A DNA stretch of 64,000 nt, taken from the NCBI GenBank assembly GCA_025617745.1, contig CM046858.1:27177453-27241452 (forward strand), given 5' to 3'. Positions within the stretch are counted from its first letter, which is position 1; each line of letters begins with the position of its first letter. Under the pieces are notes generated by a model. That model saw only the letters and a list, made by a program, of their open reading frames with translations. It was not told where the DNA came from and did not search any database. Shown here in pieces: positions 55,136-64,000 of the stretch. This DNA comes from Heliocidaris erythrogramma. Taxonomy: Eukaryota > Echinodermata > Echinoidea > Camarodonta > Echinometridae. The position numbers and the translations under genes are program-made.

Positions 55136-55784
55136 ATAGATTTATATCAAAACAGTTGGATTCAAGGTTGTTTTCTTCAACTATATTGATCTTTAAAATA
55201 GTCAAAGACTTTACAGAACTTTCAAAGAGGTAAGAAAGATTTGTTCCTCTAAAAAAAAAAGTGTATTTCTTTCCGGGGATGAAAGAAACTTGACCTCGAG
55301 GCCCTCATATGTGCATGCCTATTTTATGTATATATATTCTCCCTTATTTACACCGGTTATGAATTAGCCTCTTTTGTATAATTCAATACGCTCTATGTTT
55401 GCCTGCCTCGTGTGGCCTTCGAGGCAACGTCCTTGACGGGCATAAAGTCTAGGAGTATACAGACGTGGGCTCAAATAATACATACATTTGTATTTTGCCT
55501 GCTCAGAAATTTAATTTAGCAATGGCCTTCAAACGGATGAATGTCTCCTTTTATTTAAAGAATAGAGAGGGAAAAAAGGATGAGAGGGAGAGAGGATGAC
55601 AAAACAAGAATGGATGTATTTATGGCTTGTATAGTCAGGCTGCCTAGATGGAGAAATGGCGGTGAGCGCATCTCACGTTTTATGACTGATAAACCTGATC
55701 TTGGTTAAATAGAGGACAATTAAGGAAGGCATGATTGGTGCAAGAAGGAAGCATCAGGGTTCGCAGAAATAGAAGAATTGTCCT
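55136..55784. other. Unique sequence, no gene seen
   Basis: Segment 55280-55460 is of higher complexity and without open frames. Confidence 0.45.
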
Positions 55785-55851
55785 GGTGAGAGCCATTTGG
55801 GCGTTACCTGATATCCTCTAATGCAGAGTCAATGTCCTTCTGGTTTTCAGA
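55785..55851. repeat. AGCCAGAAGG palindrome, degraded copy
   Basis: TGGTGAGAGCCATTTGGGCG and the inverted AATGTCCTTCTGGTTTTCAG. It lies just upstream of the DIRS element. Confidence 0.6.
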
Positions 55852-55867
55852 AAGCAATTGGTGGATC

Positions 55868-56041
55868 TACAGCAATAAATCGATGTATCTACCTATTTGC
55901 TAGTTTCCCAAACTAAGCCGTCATTCGAGAAAAACTAAGTCTAAAACGCGCAGCCCCTGCCTGCGCGCGCGTACTCCCCGTCCACCAATCCAATCGCGCC
56001 ACCGCCATACTCTCCCTCTTCCGTTCTCGCCCGTCAGAGAA
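55868..56041 (+). repeat. DIRS left inverted terminal repeat
   Basis: From GTATCTACCTATTTGCTAGT to about CTCTTCCG it is an inverted match of 61860-62010, including the CpG-rich GCGCGCGCGTACTCCCCG block. The outermost 15-16 bases (TACAGCAATAAATCGA) are absent from the right repeat but present in the internal complementary region. Confidence 0.9.
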
Positions 56042-56478
56042 GTGACATCTATGAAGCTAAGTCTTAACCTAAATTGCGAGATTTTTACCTCCAAAAGCAT
56101 TTTTGGTTGCCTTTCGCAATAAAAATCCCGTTCACCATGTTTTCACATTCATTTTGGTGTATCGGATTTTTCCTGAGTCAACCTCCTTCACGGTAAATTA
56201 ATGAAATTACTTTGCCGTTTTTCCTCACTTTCGGGGCTTTATTCACAGACGGTGTACTAGTACACTGTGTCGGGCTGCCCCCCGTGTCTGTAGGTGGTTG
56301 ATTCAACGCGCTTAGACAAGCGGTCTTATCAAAACGTTGTGTCTCCGTAATAGGAGTTTATTCCCACTCCGACTAATGTGAGTTGGTTGTTACCCTTTTA
56401 TAGATCTATATTGTTTGTAATAATAAATTTATTACCAAATATGGGTTTCTATATTTGTTTGCTTGTCTTTATTTTCAG

Positions 56479-56616
56479 CCATGTCGAGGTCTCCGTTTCG
56501 GCTGGCGTTCCCCAGTATTTAAATACTTATAAGGGGACTCGCCCAGCCTTGGAAGGGTTGGCTGCGAGATTTTCATCTCGCACCAACATTATAACTTCCC
56601 CGGAGCCTCGACCAAG
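56479..56616 (+). pseudogene. DIRS ORF1 first coding exon (predicted)
   Basis: TTGTCTTTATTTTCAG lies just upstream, and the frame beginning HVEVSVSAGVPQYLN stays open exactly to AAG|GTAAGT at 56616/56617, where the first stop lies within the donor itself. No ATG in this frame opens a normal N-terminus nearby, so an upstream leader exon or another start is needed. The ATG at 56481 is in a different frame and gives only 13 codons. Function by position: N-terminus of the Gag-like ORF1 product. Confidence 0.45.
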
Positions 56617-57138
56617 GTAAGTTAGGGCCTGCCTTGTGTACGGCTCGCCCCGTTATGAGTTCGTCGTCTGTTCTGACGACCAACTCATGCGGGATATACC
56701 GAGAGAGTGAGTCCTGAAACATGGCCAATACCTCTCTCGAAGAAGAGACTTGTATAACGGTGAGAGTGAGTGCCTAACCCGTCCAATACCTCTCACCGAT
56801 AAAACTGTGGGTCTACCCCAGCCCACAGTTCGTCTCGCTCGAGCTGCACTTCTCGCTCACTAGCCATAGATGTTGTTCGCTCAGGGGTCGGCTCTCTTTG
56901 TCTCTCTCCGCACGCTTCTAATCCAAGCAAGGCGGGAAAGAGTAAAGAGAGTCGTGATCTTCCTAATGTACCCAGTACAAAGGGTTTACTACGGAAGCGG
57001 CGCCCGTTTTCAAGTGGGTAAAGGGAGCGGTCACGTGACCGCCTGCCCAGAAACGTAGGCGCCTGAGTACTGCCCAGCCAGCAGGCGGGGCGGACTCTCT
57101 CCCCTTGACATCGACTGTGTGTTCACCTCATGTGTCAG
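56617..57138 (+). other. Predicted spliceosomal intron in DIRS ORF1
   Basis: Donor GTAAGT at 56617, acceptor CACCTCATGTGTCAG ending at 57138. Joining the two exons preserves the reading frame: AG plus G forms an Arg codon, leading into GAKKKKVSPQG. Several stops occur within the interval. It also has three GAGAGTGAGTGCCTAAC/CCAATACCTCTC-like repeats (56700-56800). Confidence 0.5.
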
Positions 57139-57951
57139 GGGGGCCAAGAAGAAGAAGGTTAGCCCCCAAGGGGCGACTATTTCTTCTGAGTCGGGCGTCT
57201 CCCATGAACTTCTGAATTATCTGAAGATCATTGTGGAGTGGAGTGGTTGGTCAGACTTTGTGTCCGTACCTCCCACCACGCCCGACTCCAACACCCCCCC
57301 CCCCCCCCCCCCGGGGGAGGGGGGATACCTGTACCCACCAACCCGGGTCCGGTTCGGATACCGGATATCCGATTCGGATATCCGGGTCGGATACCCGGAT
57401 ATCCGGTTCGAATACCCGGATATCCGGTTCGGATACCGGTTTTTACCGGATATCCGGTTCGGATACCGGTTATCCGGCTAGGAAGACTGGTTTTCCCTTG
57501 TTTATCACCACTGCACCTAGTGGGTGGGGATCCGGTTCCTTTATCAGGTATCCGGCTCATTGTGTTTGGTCTCCAACACACAAGAGCCTTGCCGCCCAAC
57601 TTCGGGCGTCTCCCGACCACGTTCAGCTTTGATCGTCCGGTCGGGGCTACTCCCATTCCAGCGGCACTAAGTGCTCCGCCTGGGGAGGAATCCTGGGAAT
57701 ACCTAAACCGCCCTTCTTGGGATCAGGTTTCTCAGTCCGGATTTTCGGAGGATGATGCCTCTTCACAGGTTGAGATTACACCCCAAACCAGTCGGTCCTT
57801 GGCGGTAGAGACTCAAGCCCTGCTGGAGAAATATCTTCCCGACACCTCTTTTCAGAGTCGGGCCGATCCGGGACATCCGTCTCTCCTTTTTCAAGGTGAG
57901 CGTCCCTCCAAAGGCATCCCTCTTACGGAGGACTTAAGCGAGTCTACATGA
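57139..57951 (+). pseudogene. DIRS ORF1 (Gag-like), frame-broken
   Basis: Starts with a Lys-rich patch (AKKKK), then a Ser/Pro-rich region. The frame changes at the 57295-57312 C-run and the satellite that follows. From about 57660 a second frame gives a plausible Gag segment: SWDQVSQSGFSEDD, a helix-like LAVETQALLEKYLPD, then LLFQGERPSKGIPLT to a stop at 57949-57951. The layout (an acidic region before a short conserved basic motif) is what I expect of DIRS ORF1, but I rely on position in the element more than on a signature. Confidence 0.6.
57335..57482. repeat. Palindromic GGATATCCGGTTCGGATACC minisatellite
   Basis: Units of about 19-21 bases built on GATATCC/GGATACC repeat about seven times, each partly self-complementary. 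They replace normal ORF1 codons and are open in several frames on both strands because of the repeat, not coding. Confidence 0.9.
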
Positions 57952-58760
57952 CTTCGCCTCACAGCCTCTTTCATCTTTGGTAGGGCCCGTCCCTCGGCCA
58001 GGGAATTCACTTTCTCTCAACAAGACACTCTCGATTATTTTACGAGAAAGCCTTGTTCCAGTGACCTCCTACATGTAGGTGGTAGGCTTGGTGTCAACTT
58101 TCAGAGTGCACCTTACGCCAAAAGGGAGAAGTTCCCGTCCTTGATGGAAGCTCATTCCAGGACTGGCCTGAGGCTGACTGCCTACTTGGGTACGCTCCTT
58201 TCCCTACGCTAGGAGCCAGGAACTTGAGATGTCCGACTCGGACATCATGTTCCTACACGAAGCCCTCTTGTCCTTGACAGGCTCGTGGTGGTCAAAACTG
58301 TCTGTGTCGACAGCATAGCCACTAATGCCAGGAGGGAACTTGCACTTTCCTCTCTGGGCATTGCGGATGCGGACATACCTGCCCTCCTGGCCAGGGTCCC
58401 GCACTCCGGCCAACACCTCTTGGAGGTAAGGTGTCTGATGTGATTCGACTTGAGGTTGATTCACGCTAGCAGGCGACGGAACTTCTGAAACGCCTTAAGT
58501 CCTCGGCTCCTAAGCCGCAGGCCCAGGCTAGTTTTCCGCCTCCTAGACGCGGTGGCACTTCCAGCTTTCAGCCTCTCGTGCACTGCAAGTTCAGCCCAGT
58601 GCCCCTCACTACAGGGGGCCAGGGCGGAGCCTTCTCCTCGAGGTAGGAGAAGGCATCGTCGCGGTCGGGGCCGTGGTTCGGCCCGGGATTCGCGGCGAGT
58701 GCGCCCCGAGCGTTGGAGGAGAGGGTTGGCGGAGCCTTCCGCTGCAACCCGCCTACATAT
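57952..58760 (+). pseudogene. DIRS ORF1 C-terminal to RT junction, decayed
   Basis: Fragments of protein-like sequence switch frames several times (for example IADADIPALLARVPHSG-like around 58360-58410, and an Arg/Pro-rich stretch at 58620-58760). No uninterrupted reading frame longer than about 100 codons belongs clearly to the element. Confidence 0.5.
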
Positions 58761-59220
58761 CGCCCCCTTTCTAGAGCACATCTCCTCCGAGATTCAAGAG
58801 CTGCTAGAACAGGGCGCAATCGAAAGGGTAAGAGACCACCCCCATCTGTGTCTCTCCCTTATAATTCCCAAATGCTCGGGGAAGCTCAGAATGATCTTGA
58901 ATATGAGGGTCATCAATACCTTCATTCCAAGAGACCTTTCCGCATGGAAACTTTGGCCTCCATTCTTCCGGCGATCATATCGCCCCCCTTTCTAGAGCAC
59001 ATCTCCTCCGAGATTCAAGAGCTGCTAGAAAAGGGCGCAATCGAAAGGGTAAGAGACCACCCCCATCTGTGTCTCTCCCTTATCTTATAATTCCCAAACG
59101 CTCGGGGAAGCTCAGAATGATCTTGAATATGAGGGTCATCAATCCCTTCATTCCAAGAGAGCTTTTTCCACGTGGAAACTTTGGCCTCCTTTCTTCCGGC
59201 GATCAGACCGTCAGATGTGG
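58761..59220 (+). pseudogene. RT N-terminal region, tandemly duplicated
   Basis: CGCCCCCTTTCTAGAGCACA begins copies at 58761 and 58981 (period about 220). Each encodes the RT entry segment ISSEIQELLEQGAIERV then LIIPKCSGKLRMILNMRVIN. The copies differ by several substitutions and a 5-base insertion in the second (near 59083) that shifts the frame. In intact elements this block occurs once. Confidence 0.8.
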
Positions 59221-59860
59221 CCATTTCGGTAGACTTGAAAGATGCTTACTTTCACATACCGATACACCCTTCTTCAAGGGACCTTCTAGGCTTCGCCTTT
59301 CAGAGCGAAACCTTCCGGTTCAAGGCCTTACCTTGTGGCCCGAAACCGACTCCTCAAGTTTTTACTTGAGTAGTCTCTTCCCTAGCCGCTTTCCTCAGGT
59401 ATCGCGGTCTGAGACTTTTCACTTGCATGGACGACTGGCTCCTGGTGGCGAGCTCTGTGTCCGTCTTTCAGTCACGCATGGACCTACTTCTCCGTACTAC
59501 GCAAGAAGTATGATTCATAGTCAACTGGGACAAGTCGGAGTTGACTCCTACCCGCAGACCCATTTTCCTGGGTGCGGAAATAGACATTGTGAACCAACTT
59601 GCCCGCCCCAGTCGGGAGAGAGTTCTAACTATTGTCTTACTGGCTCGATCTCTTCGTCGCTTACGTCGAGTTCGGGCAGGCCGATGGCTCCAGTCCTTGG
59701 GCCACTTATCGAGCCTTGTAGATGTCCTCAAAGACTATCGGCTTCATATGAGGCCGTTCCAGCTTCATCTGCTGAAGTTTTTCCAAGCCCAGTGTAGACT
59801 CGCTCAAGGTGTGGATTCCTCTATCCGAGGAAATCAAACGCCTGCTTATCCCCTGGTCGA
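59195..59860 (+). pseudogene. DIRS reverse transcriptase, broken
   Basis: Fingers/palm motif SVDLKDAYFHIPIHP (about 59223-59267) and the catalytic box MDDWLLVAS (about 59428-59460, preceded by Cys where Tyr is usual) identify the RT palm. Downstream are WDKSELTPTRRPIFLGAEID and thumb-like sequence. In-frame TGA stops at about 59367 and 59508 interrupt it. It would copy element RNA into circular DNA in DIRS replication. Confidence 0.85.
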
Positions 59861-60279
59861 ATGAGTCGTTCCTTCTTCAAGGGCAAGTCTCTTTTGGACC
59901 AGGTGGTCTCGGGGGACTGGTCACACCTGTGCACCTTACCCCACATCAATATGTTGGAATTGATGGCAGTCTTCATGTCCGTTTTTTTTTCGAGAACATG
60001 ATTGTAGGTCACTCCGTCCGGATTTTGACGGACAACACTACTGTTGCTGCCTACATCAACAGACAAGGCGGGACTCGTTCCACTACCCTGAACGATCTAA
60101 CCGCCAAACTTTGGAAGTGGTGTCGGTCTCACCGAGTGATTCCGATCGCCTCCTATGTTCCCGGGCGGGACAATCTGATTACAGAATTTCTGTCCCGGGG
60201 CATGTGTCTCCCCTCCGAGTGGCCACTGAACCGAGAGGTCTTCGACACCTCTGTTCAGTCTGCGCCCCTCTGGAGATAG
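59861..60279 (+). pseudogene. DIRS RNase H domain, frameshifted
   Basis: Motifs in order: an ELMAV-type Glu motif in one frame near 59950-59970, then after a T-run (59984-59992) the frame changes and continues VRILTDNTTVAAYINRQGG (catalytic Asp), then VPGRDNLITEFLSR (the usual conserved Asp-Asn near the C-terminus). The frame change at the T-run is probably a slippage indel. Confidence 0.8.
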
Positions 60280-60437
60280 ACCTGTTTGCGACAGCTCTCA
60301 ATCATCGCCTCCCGAGATACTGCCCTCGGGTGCGAGATCCGGAAGCTTGGGCCCTCGATGCGTTCTCCCTTCAGTGGAAGAACTTCTGGGGTTACGCCTT
60401 TCCGCCGGTCTCCTTAATCCCTCAGGTCCTGGGGTAG
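60277..60437 (+). pseudogene. Post-RNase H region
   Basis: EIDLFATALNHRLPRYCPR...AWALDAFSLQW..FWGYAFPPVSLIPQVL: a conserved linker found after RNase H in DIRS-type polyproteins. It ends at a stop (about 60435-60437). Confidence 0.75.
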
Positions 60438-60599
60438 ATTTAGGAGGATCAGGCGTGGTTTCTGCTCATAGCACCTTGCTGACCGAGGAGACCTTGGTTT
60501 CCTCTTCTTCTGTCTCTGCTGGACGGTCGGCCTCTCTCCCTTCACCGGAGAGCAGACCTCATAGCTCAGCCCCTGTCGGGGATCCTCCACCATCGCCCG

Positions 60600-61671
60600 G
60601 CGGCTCTACATTTGACCGCCTGGCCTCTATCGGGGAGGATGCGAGGACGGCAGGACTCTCTGAGAGAGCCTCCCAGTTCATAGTCCAGAGCAGAAGAGAT
60701 TCTACCCGAGCTGTTTACATCTCGAGATTAGAAGCCTTCCATGCTTGGTGTGGGGAAATGGGATTTGCTTCCCGTTCTGCCCCGGTGGGTGCTATTGCAG
60801 ATTTCCTTATCGCCCCTTTTCGATAAGGGCAGGTCCCTCTCTACCAATCGTGGTTACCGGTCCGCTATTGCTCCGGTTCACCTTGGTTTTTTTCTGATGG
60901 TTCGGGAGTTTCTAACTCTCCCTTCTTGACTCATTTGCCGAGGTCTGTCTTTTGAAACGACCAGCAAATCGCCAGTTGACTCCTGCGTGGAGCCTTCCTT
61001 TGTTTTTGGACGCCTTGGCCAAACCGCCCTTTGAGCCGTTGTGCAAAGCGTCTTTACACCATCTCTCGATTAAGACCGCCTTCCTCGTCGCTATTGCTTC
61101 TGGGCAGAGGAGAAGCACTATTCAGGCTCTCTCTACGGCGCCCGGGCATATCAGATGGGAAAGGCAAGGTGTACGTCTTGTCCCTCGACCTTCGTTTATT
61201 GCCAAGAATCAGAAGGATTCTTCTGGCTCAATCGAAGTGTTCTTGAGTCCTCTGTCAGAATTCTCTTCTGTCAAGGAGGATAATTCTTGGTGCCCTGTTA
61301 GGGCTCTCAAATGGTTCTTGGATAGGACTAAGGTTTTTCGTAAGGATGATCAGCTCTTTCTCTTTTCCCGTCACCCTTATTCCCCAGCATCACGGGAGAC
61401 TGTCTCCCGTTGGATTGTCGAGGCTATCCAAGCTGGGGGTTCGGAGGCTCTCCTGTCTGAGAATCCTCCAAGAGCGCACGATACTAGGAGTGTTTCTACC
61501 TCCTGGGCGCTCTTTCTGGGTCCTCCTTTGGAAGACATTTTGAGGGCCGCCTTTTGGCGTTCCCCTACTTCCTTCACATCCTTCTATCTTAAGGATGTTC
61601 TTTCGGGTGAGGTTAGCTTTGCAACCTCTGGGTTGAGAGCTGCTTCGTCGTCTCTGTCTGCCCCGCGTTAG
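60600..61671 (+). pseudogene. Tyrosine recombinase of the DIRS element
   Basis: The N-terminal SAM-like core-binding domain (SERASQFIVQSRRDSTRAVY...) runs to a frame change near 60815, continues in the next frame as FDKGRSLSTNRGYRSAI, and changes again before 60952. From LKRPANRQLTPAWSLP to 61671 the catalytic domain is one open frame: first Arg in ASGQRRSTIQAL, His-x-x-Arg in AHDTRSVSTSWAL, and the Tyr nucleophile in TSFYLKDVL. It would integrate a circular DNA intermediate. The catalytic residues are present, but the split N-terminus makes the copy defective as read. Confidence 0.85.
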
Positions 61672-61718
61672 TTACTCCCGTCCTGGGACATGCCACCCGG
61701 GTTTTTATCCGTGCTATT

Positions 61719-61813
61719 CTAGCAAATAGGTAGATACATCGATTTATTGCTGTAAATCAAGAAAATTATAACTAATTTTGTTATTTACTAGATAAATCTA
61801 TGTATCTACCTAT
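61719..61813 (+). repeat. DIRS internal complementary region
   Basis: 61719-61754 is the complement of the element's left end (through CGATTTATTGCTGTA). 61758-61813 is the complement of its right end (CAAGAAAATTATAACTAATT...). They are fused through the three bases AAT at 61755-61757. This is the layout used as a splint for forming the circular intermediate, and it defines the ends as 55868 and 62055. Confidence 0.9.
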
Positions 61814-61859
61814 GTCCCTCCCTCCAGCCCCTCTCCTTGTCTGACATGTCCTAGATTCT

Positions 61860-62055
61860 GTCTCTGACTGCTCGGAAGAGGAAGAGTATGGCGGTGGCGC
61901 GATTGGATTGGTGGACGGGGAGTACGCGCGCGCAGGCAGGGGCTGCGCGTTTTAGACTTAGTTTTTCTCGAATGACGGCTTAGTTTGGGAAACTAGCAAA
62001 TAGGTAGATACATAGATTTATCTAGTAAATAACAAAATTAGTTATAATTTTCTTG
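61860..62055 (-). repeat. DIRS right inverted terminal repeat
   Basis: Inverted match of the left repeat, with a 45-base outer extension (TAGATTTATCTAGTAAATAA ... TTTTCTTG) found elsewhere only in the internal complementary region. Confidence 0.9.
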
Positions 62056-62201
62056 GTTCCATGTTTTGAACAAATGCTTCTTTGTGCGTGCTATTCTTCC
62101 TTTTTTGTCTGTACAATGCTAACCTATAGACTACGGGATCCGGGTGGCTCCTGTATTAAGCATGTGAGAGTTAAAGAATTAAGTAGTCAACGGGTTAATA
62201 T
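62056..62201. other. Flank, no gene seen
   Basis: Unique sequence. Confidence 0.5.
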
Positions 62202-62270
62202 CATCTGCTCATAGCCAGAAGGGCATTCACGCTACATGACTTAACACCCTTCTAACTCTGATGTCTCAGC
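62202..62270. repeat. AGCCAGAAGG palindrome, degraded copy
   Basis: CATCTGCTCATAGCCAGAAG and the inverted right arm CCTTCTAACTCTGATG. Confidence 0.65.
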
Positions 62271-63096
62271 AAACATCATGATATAATTCACATATCTACT
62301 ACTACAATCTTCCTGCAAGAACATTTTCAAACTCCTACAAAATTACCACTCCTCATCATTCTTCCTACACATCACAGTATTTTTGCTCTCCACTACTCTG
62401 TAAAAGAAATGTCTGACCAAGATGGAAATATCGAGTTTTCTAGGAATCAGTTCTGTGGCAGAAAGTATTACTGTGACAAAGTACCATTTGAATGTGTCAA
62501 GATCTAATTCCAAATGAATTAAAGTGACTTAAACATTGATTTAAATCATACACAAGTGGTTTTGTGGATATAGGGTACATAATTGCAAGGCAATTATGTG
62601 CTGGTTGGAGAAAAATAAGAGTAAGACTATCATGTTGTAGGTAGCTGCGGCTATCAAGCTCCTCTCGTTATTTACCGTTGCAAATTGTCGAACAGTCATC
62701 TTCTAAGAAATCTTTTGTCCCAGAACCTGCCATTATAACCCGTGAAATGATAAAAAATATTGGCTAAATTAACTTAATAAACACTTCATCTATCTGAAGT
62801 ACGTAAGTAATCGTGCATGGATGGAATGTACTGTAAGCGAACAGACCAAAAGTGGACAACACAACCGAAAGCTAGACCCACTGCTCCCGCAGCGTGCGTC
62901 AACCAATCAAAAGCAAGCATTTGTTGATGCCCTCTAGTGGCTCAGTAGTTGTATTTATTGTTGGTCCCTCAAATTGTAAGAAAGTCATAGGCTCATTATT
63001 TCTGTTTTCATGGACGACCACTGCAAAGTCTAAACAGACTCCACCTGAACATTCTTCAGAACAATATATTATGAAATATATTATGAAATAAAGCCT
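62271..63096. other. AT-rich unique sequence, no gene seen
   Basis: Tandem ATTATGAAATAT at 63068-63089. No supported gene. Confidence 0.5.
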
Positions 63097-63234
63097 GGGG
63101 AGCATTTCATCAAGCGTTTTGTCAGTGATTTTTACCGACAACTGTTATAAGCTACTGAAATCCTTGCATCTGATTGGCTGAGAGCAAATTTGTCAGTAAA
63201 TATCACTGACAAAATGCTTGATGAAACGCTCCCC
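63097..63234. mobile_element. Small TIR MITE (138 bp)
   Basis: GGGGAGCATTTCATCAAGC at the left and GCTTGATGAAACGCTCCCC at the right are near-perfect inverted ends, followed by inner inverted TTTGTCAGTGATTTTTAC/GTAAATATCACTGACAAA. The centre holds TTGCATCTGATTGGCTGAGA, a motif I associate with a widespread animal MITE type. No coding region. Confidence 0.85.
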
Positions 63235-63506
63235 TGGTGCAAATGTCAGACACTTTCAGCTCACCTTGTAGGGAACCGAATGCCTGATTGCCATTTCAGC
63301 CTATTCACAAAATACAATAAATAGGGTCAAACTTAAAATAAAGAGTTTTCTAATGCATCCATCTCAAATAAATGCTTTTTTTTTTTTTTGTAAAAACCCT
63401 TTTTAGTCTCTAAGCAAAGATCTTTCGACCTTGCAGGATTGAAAAAGTACTTTATGATCTTTTAAAAAAAAATTGTTACCAATGTAAGAAATGAATTAAG
63501 TAATAT
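63235..63506. other. Unique sequence with T/A homopolymers
   Basis: T-run at 63378-63392, A-run near 63463-63472. No gene. Confidence 0.5.
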
Positions 63507-64000
63507 ACGCAAATTTACATTTCTTTCAAGCCATGTGACCTCCAAGATGCAATTTCCCAAGTTGAAAAATGTGTAAAGGATATTAAGCAATGGTCAATAC
63601 ATAATGGTCTAAAATTGAACGATAAAAAGACAGAGATTTTGCATCTCTCATCGCAGTTCCGCAAGAGACTGCAGTTTCCAGAAATTATAAACATAGATAA
63701 CACATCAATTATTCCTACCACAGTTGCTAGAAATCTTGGTGTTATGTTTGATCAGAATATGCTCATGAACAAATTTGTTTCTGCAAAATGTCGATCAGCA
63801 TCTTTTGCTCTTTGTAAACTTGGGAAGGTGCGTCGGTTCTTAGATCACAAAACAACTAAAACACTTGTACAGGCTCTGGTTATGTGCCACATCGATTACT
63901 GCAATAGTTTGATATATAACATGCCTGAAATGCAACTGAAAAAACTCCAAGTAATTCAAAATTCTGCTGCGCGATTAATAACCTGCACAAGAAAACGAGT
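63507..64000 (+). pseudogene. 5'-truncated LINE reverse transcriptase (CR1/Jockey-like), continues off window
   Basis: The open frame begins TQIYISFKPCDLQDAI, just after where the YADD catalytic box should be, and runs uninterrupted to the window edge. It shows the thumb-region motifs of non-LTR retrotransposons: WSIHNGLKLNDKKTEILHL, then ARNLGVMFDQNM, then ALVMCHIDYCNSLIYNMP and KLQVIQNSAARLI. Upstream of 63507 the frame has a stop and no RT sequence, so the copy is 5'-truncated, as is usual for LINEs. The frame is otherwise intact, suggesting a fairly recent insertion. Clade by motif style is CR1/Jockey superfamily. There is no ATG, because the start lies in the missing part. Confidence 0.85.

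Larger units (their letters stand above)
55868..62055 (+). mobile_element. DIRS1-like retrotransposon, structurally complete, coding-defective
   Basis: About 6.19 kb, the usual size for the group. The order is left inverted terminal repeat, ORF1 (Gag-like), reverse transcriptase, RNase H, tyrosine recombinase, internal complementary region, right inverted terminal repeat. DIRS elements integrate through a circular intermediate by tyrosine recombinase rather than an integrase, and no target duplication is seen here. ORF1, RT/RNase H and the recombinase all carry stops or frameshifts, so this copy is not autonomous. The intact ends could still be mobilised in trans; that is inference. Confidence 0.9.

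Noticed and set aside
57231-57656. Overlapping 133- and 142-codon frames on both strands
   Set aside because: All frames are open because of the palindromic GATATCC minisatellite.

Overview
This window looks like non-coding, transposon-rich DNA from a marine invertebrate animal. A deuterostome, perhaps an echinoderm such as a sea urchin, is my best guess. That guess rests on the mobile-element mix (DIRS1-type tyrosine-recombinase retrotransposon, TTAA-flanked THAP/Kolobok-like elements, tRNA-headed SINEs, a CR1/Jockey-like LINE), the AT-rich unique sequence, the abundant CT/GA microsatellites and poly(C)/poly(G) runs, and metazoan splice signals. There is no bacterial-style gene organisation, and no host gene can be named.

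Layout. 1-6.6 kb: unique sequence with a terminal-inverted-repeat (TIR) MITE, tRNA-like SINE relics and microsatellites. 6.6-11.8 kb: a ~100-bp tandem repeat, a Harbinger-like MITE, a zero-length AG|GT splice site, nested MITEs, and a 947-bp TTAA-flanked transposon carrying a clean stand-alone THAP-domain ORF. 12-19 kb: mostly unique, with SINE and MITE copies and motif-dense segments. 19.3-21.5 kb: a mariner-like pair of ends enclosing a second TIR element. 22-31.6 kb: foldback MITEs, G-rich and tandem repeats, and two TTAA elements sharing one target site. 32-39 kb: CT arrays and long unique DNA. 39.2-40.9 kb: a Helitron/Helentron-like element filled with a ~150-bp satellite. 41-55 kb: SINE duplication, tandem repeats, MITEs and purine tracts. 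55.9-62.1 kb: a structurally complete but coding-defective DIRS1-like retrotransposon with inverted terminal repeats and an internal complementary region. 63.1-64 kb: a small MITE and a 5'-truncated LINE reverse-transcriptase fragment that runs off the window.

The most coherent host signal is on the + strand. Four well-formed zero-length splice sites (3' splice site joined directly to a 5' splice site: 8563/8564, 24334/24335, 38700/38701, 46399/46400) sit thousands of bases apart, and I see no comparable site on the - strand. This is what a very long intron removed by recursive splicing would look like. A candidate terminal exon (48115-48229) with a good acceptor, an open frame and an AATAAA lies downstream of the last one. 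This is inference from sequence and needs RNA data.

Other points of note: a dispersed family of ~75-bp near-perfect palindromes (about 12 copies); six exact copies of a DR1 nuclear-receptor consensus in the 39-41 kb satellite; an in-frame predicted intron in the DIRS ORF1; and a standalone THAP protein carried by a non-autonomous transposon.
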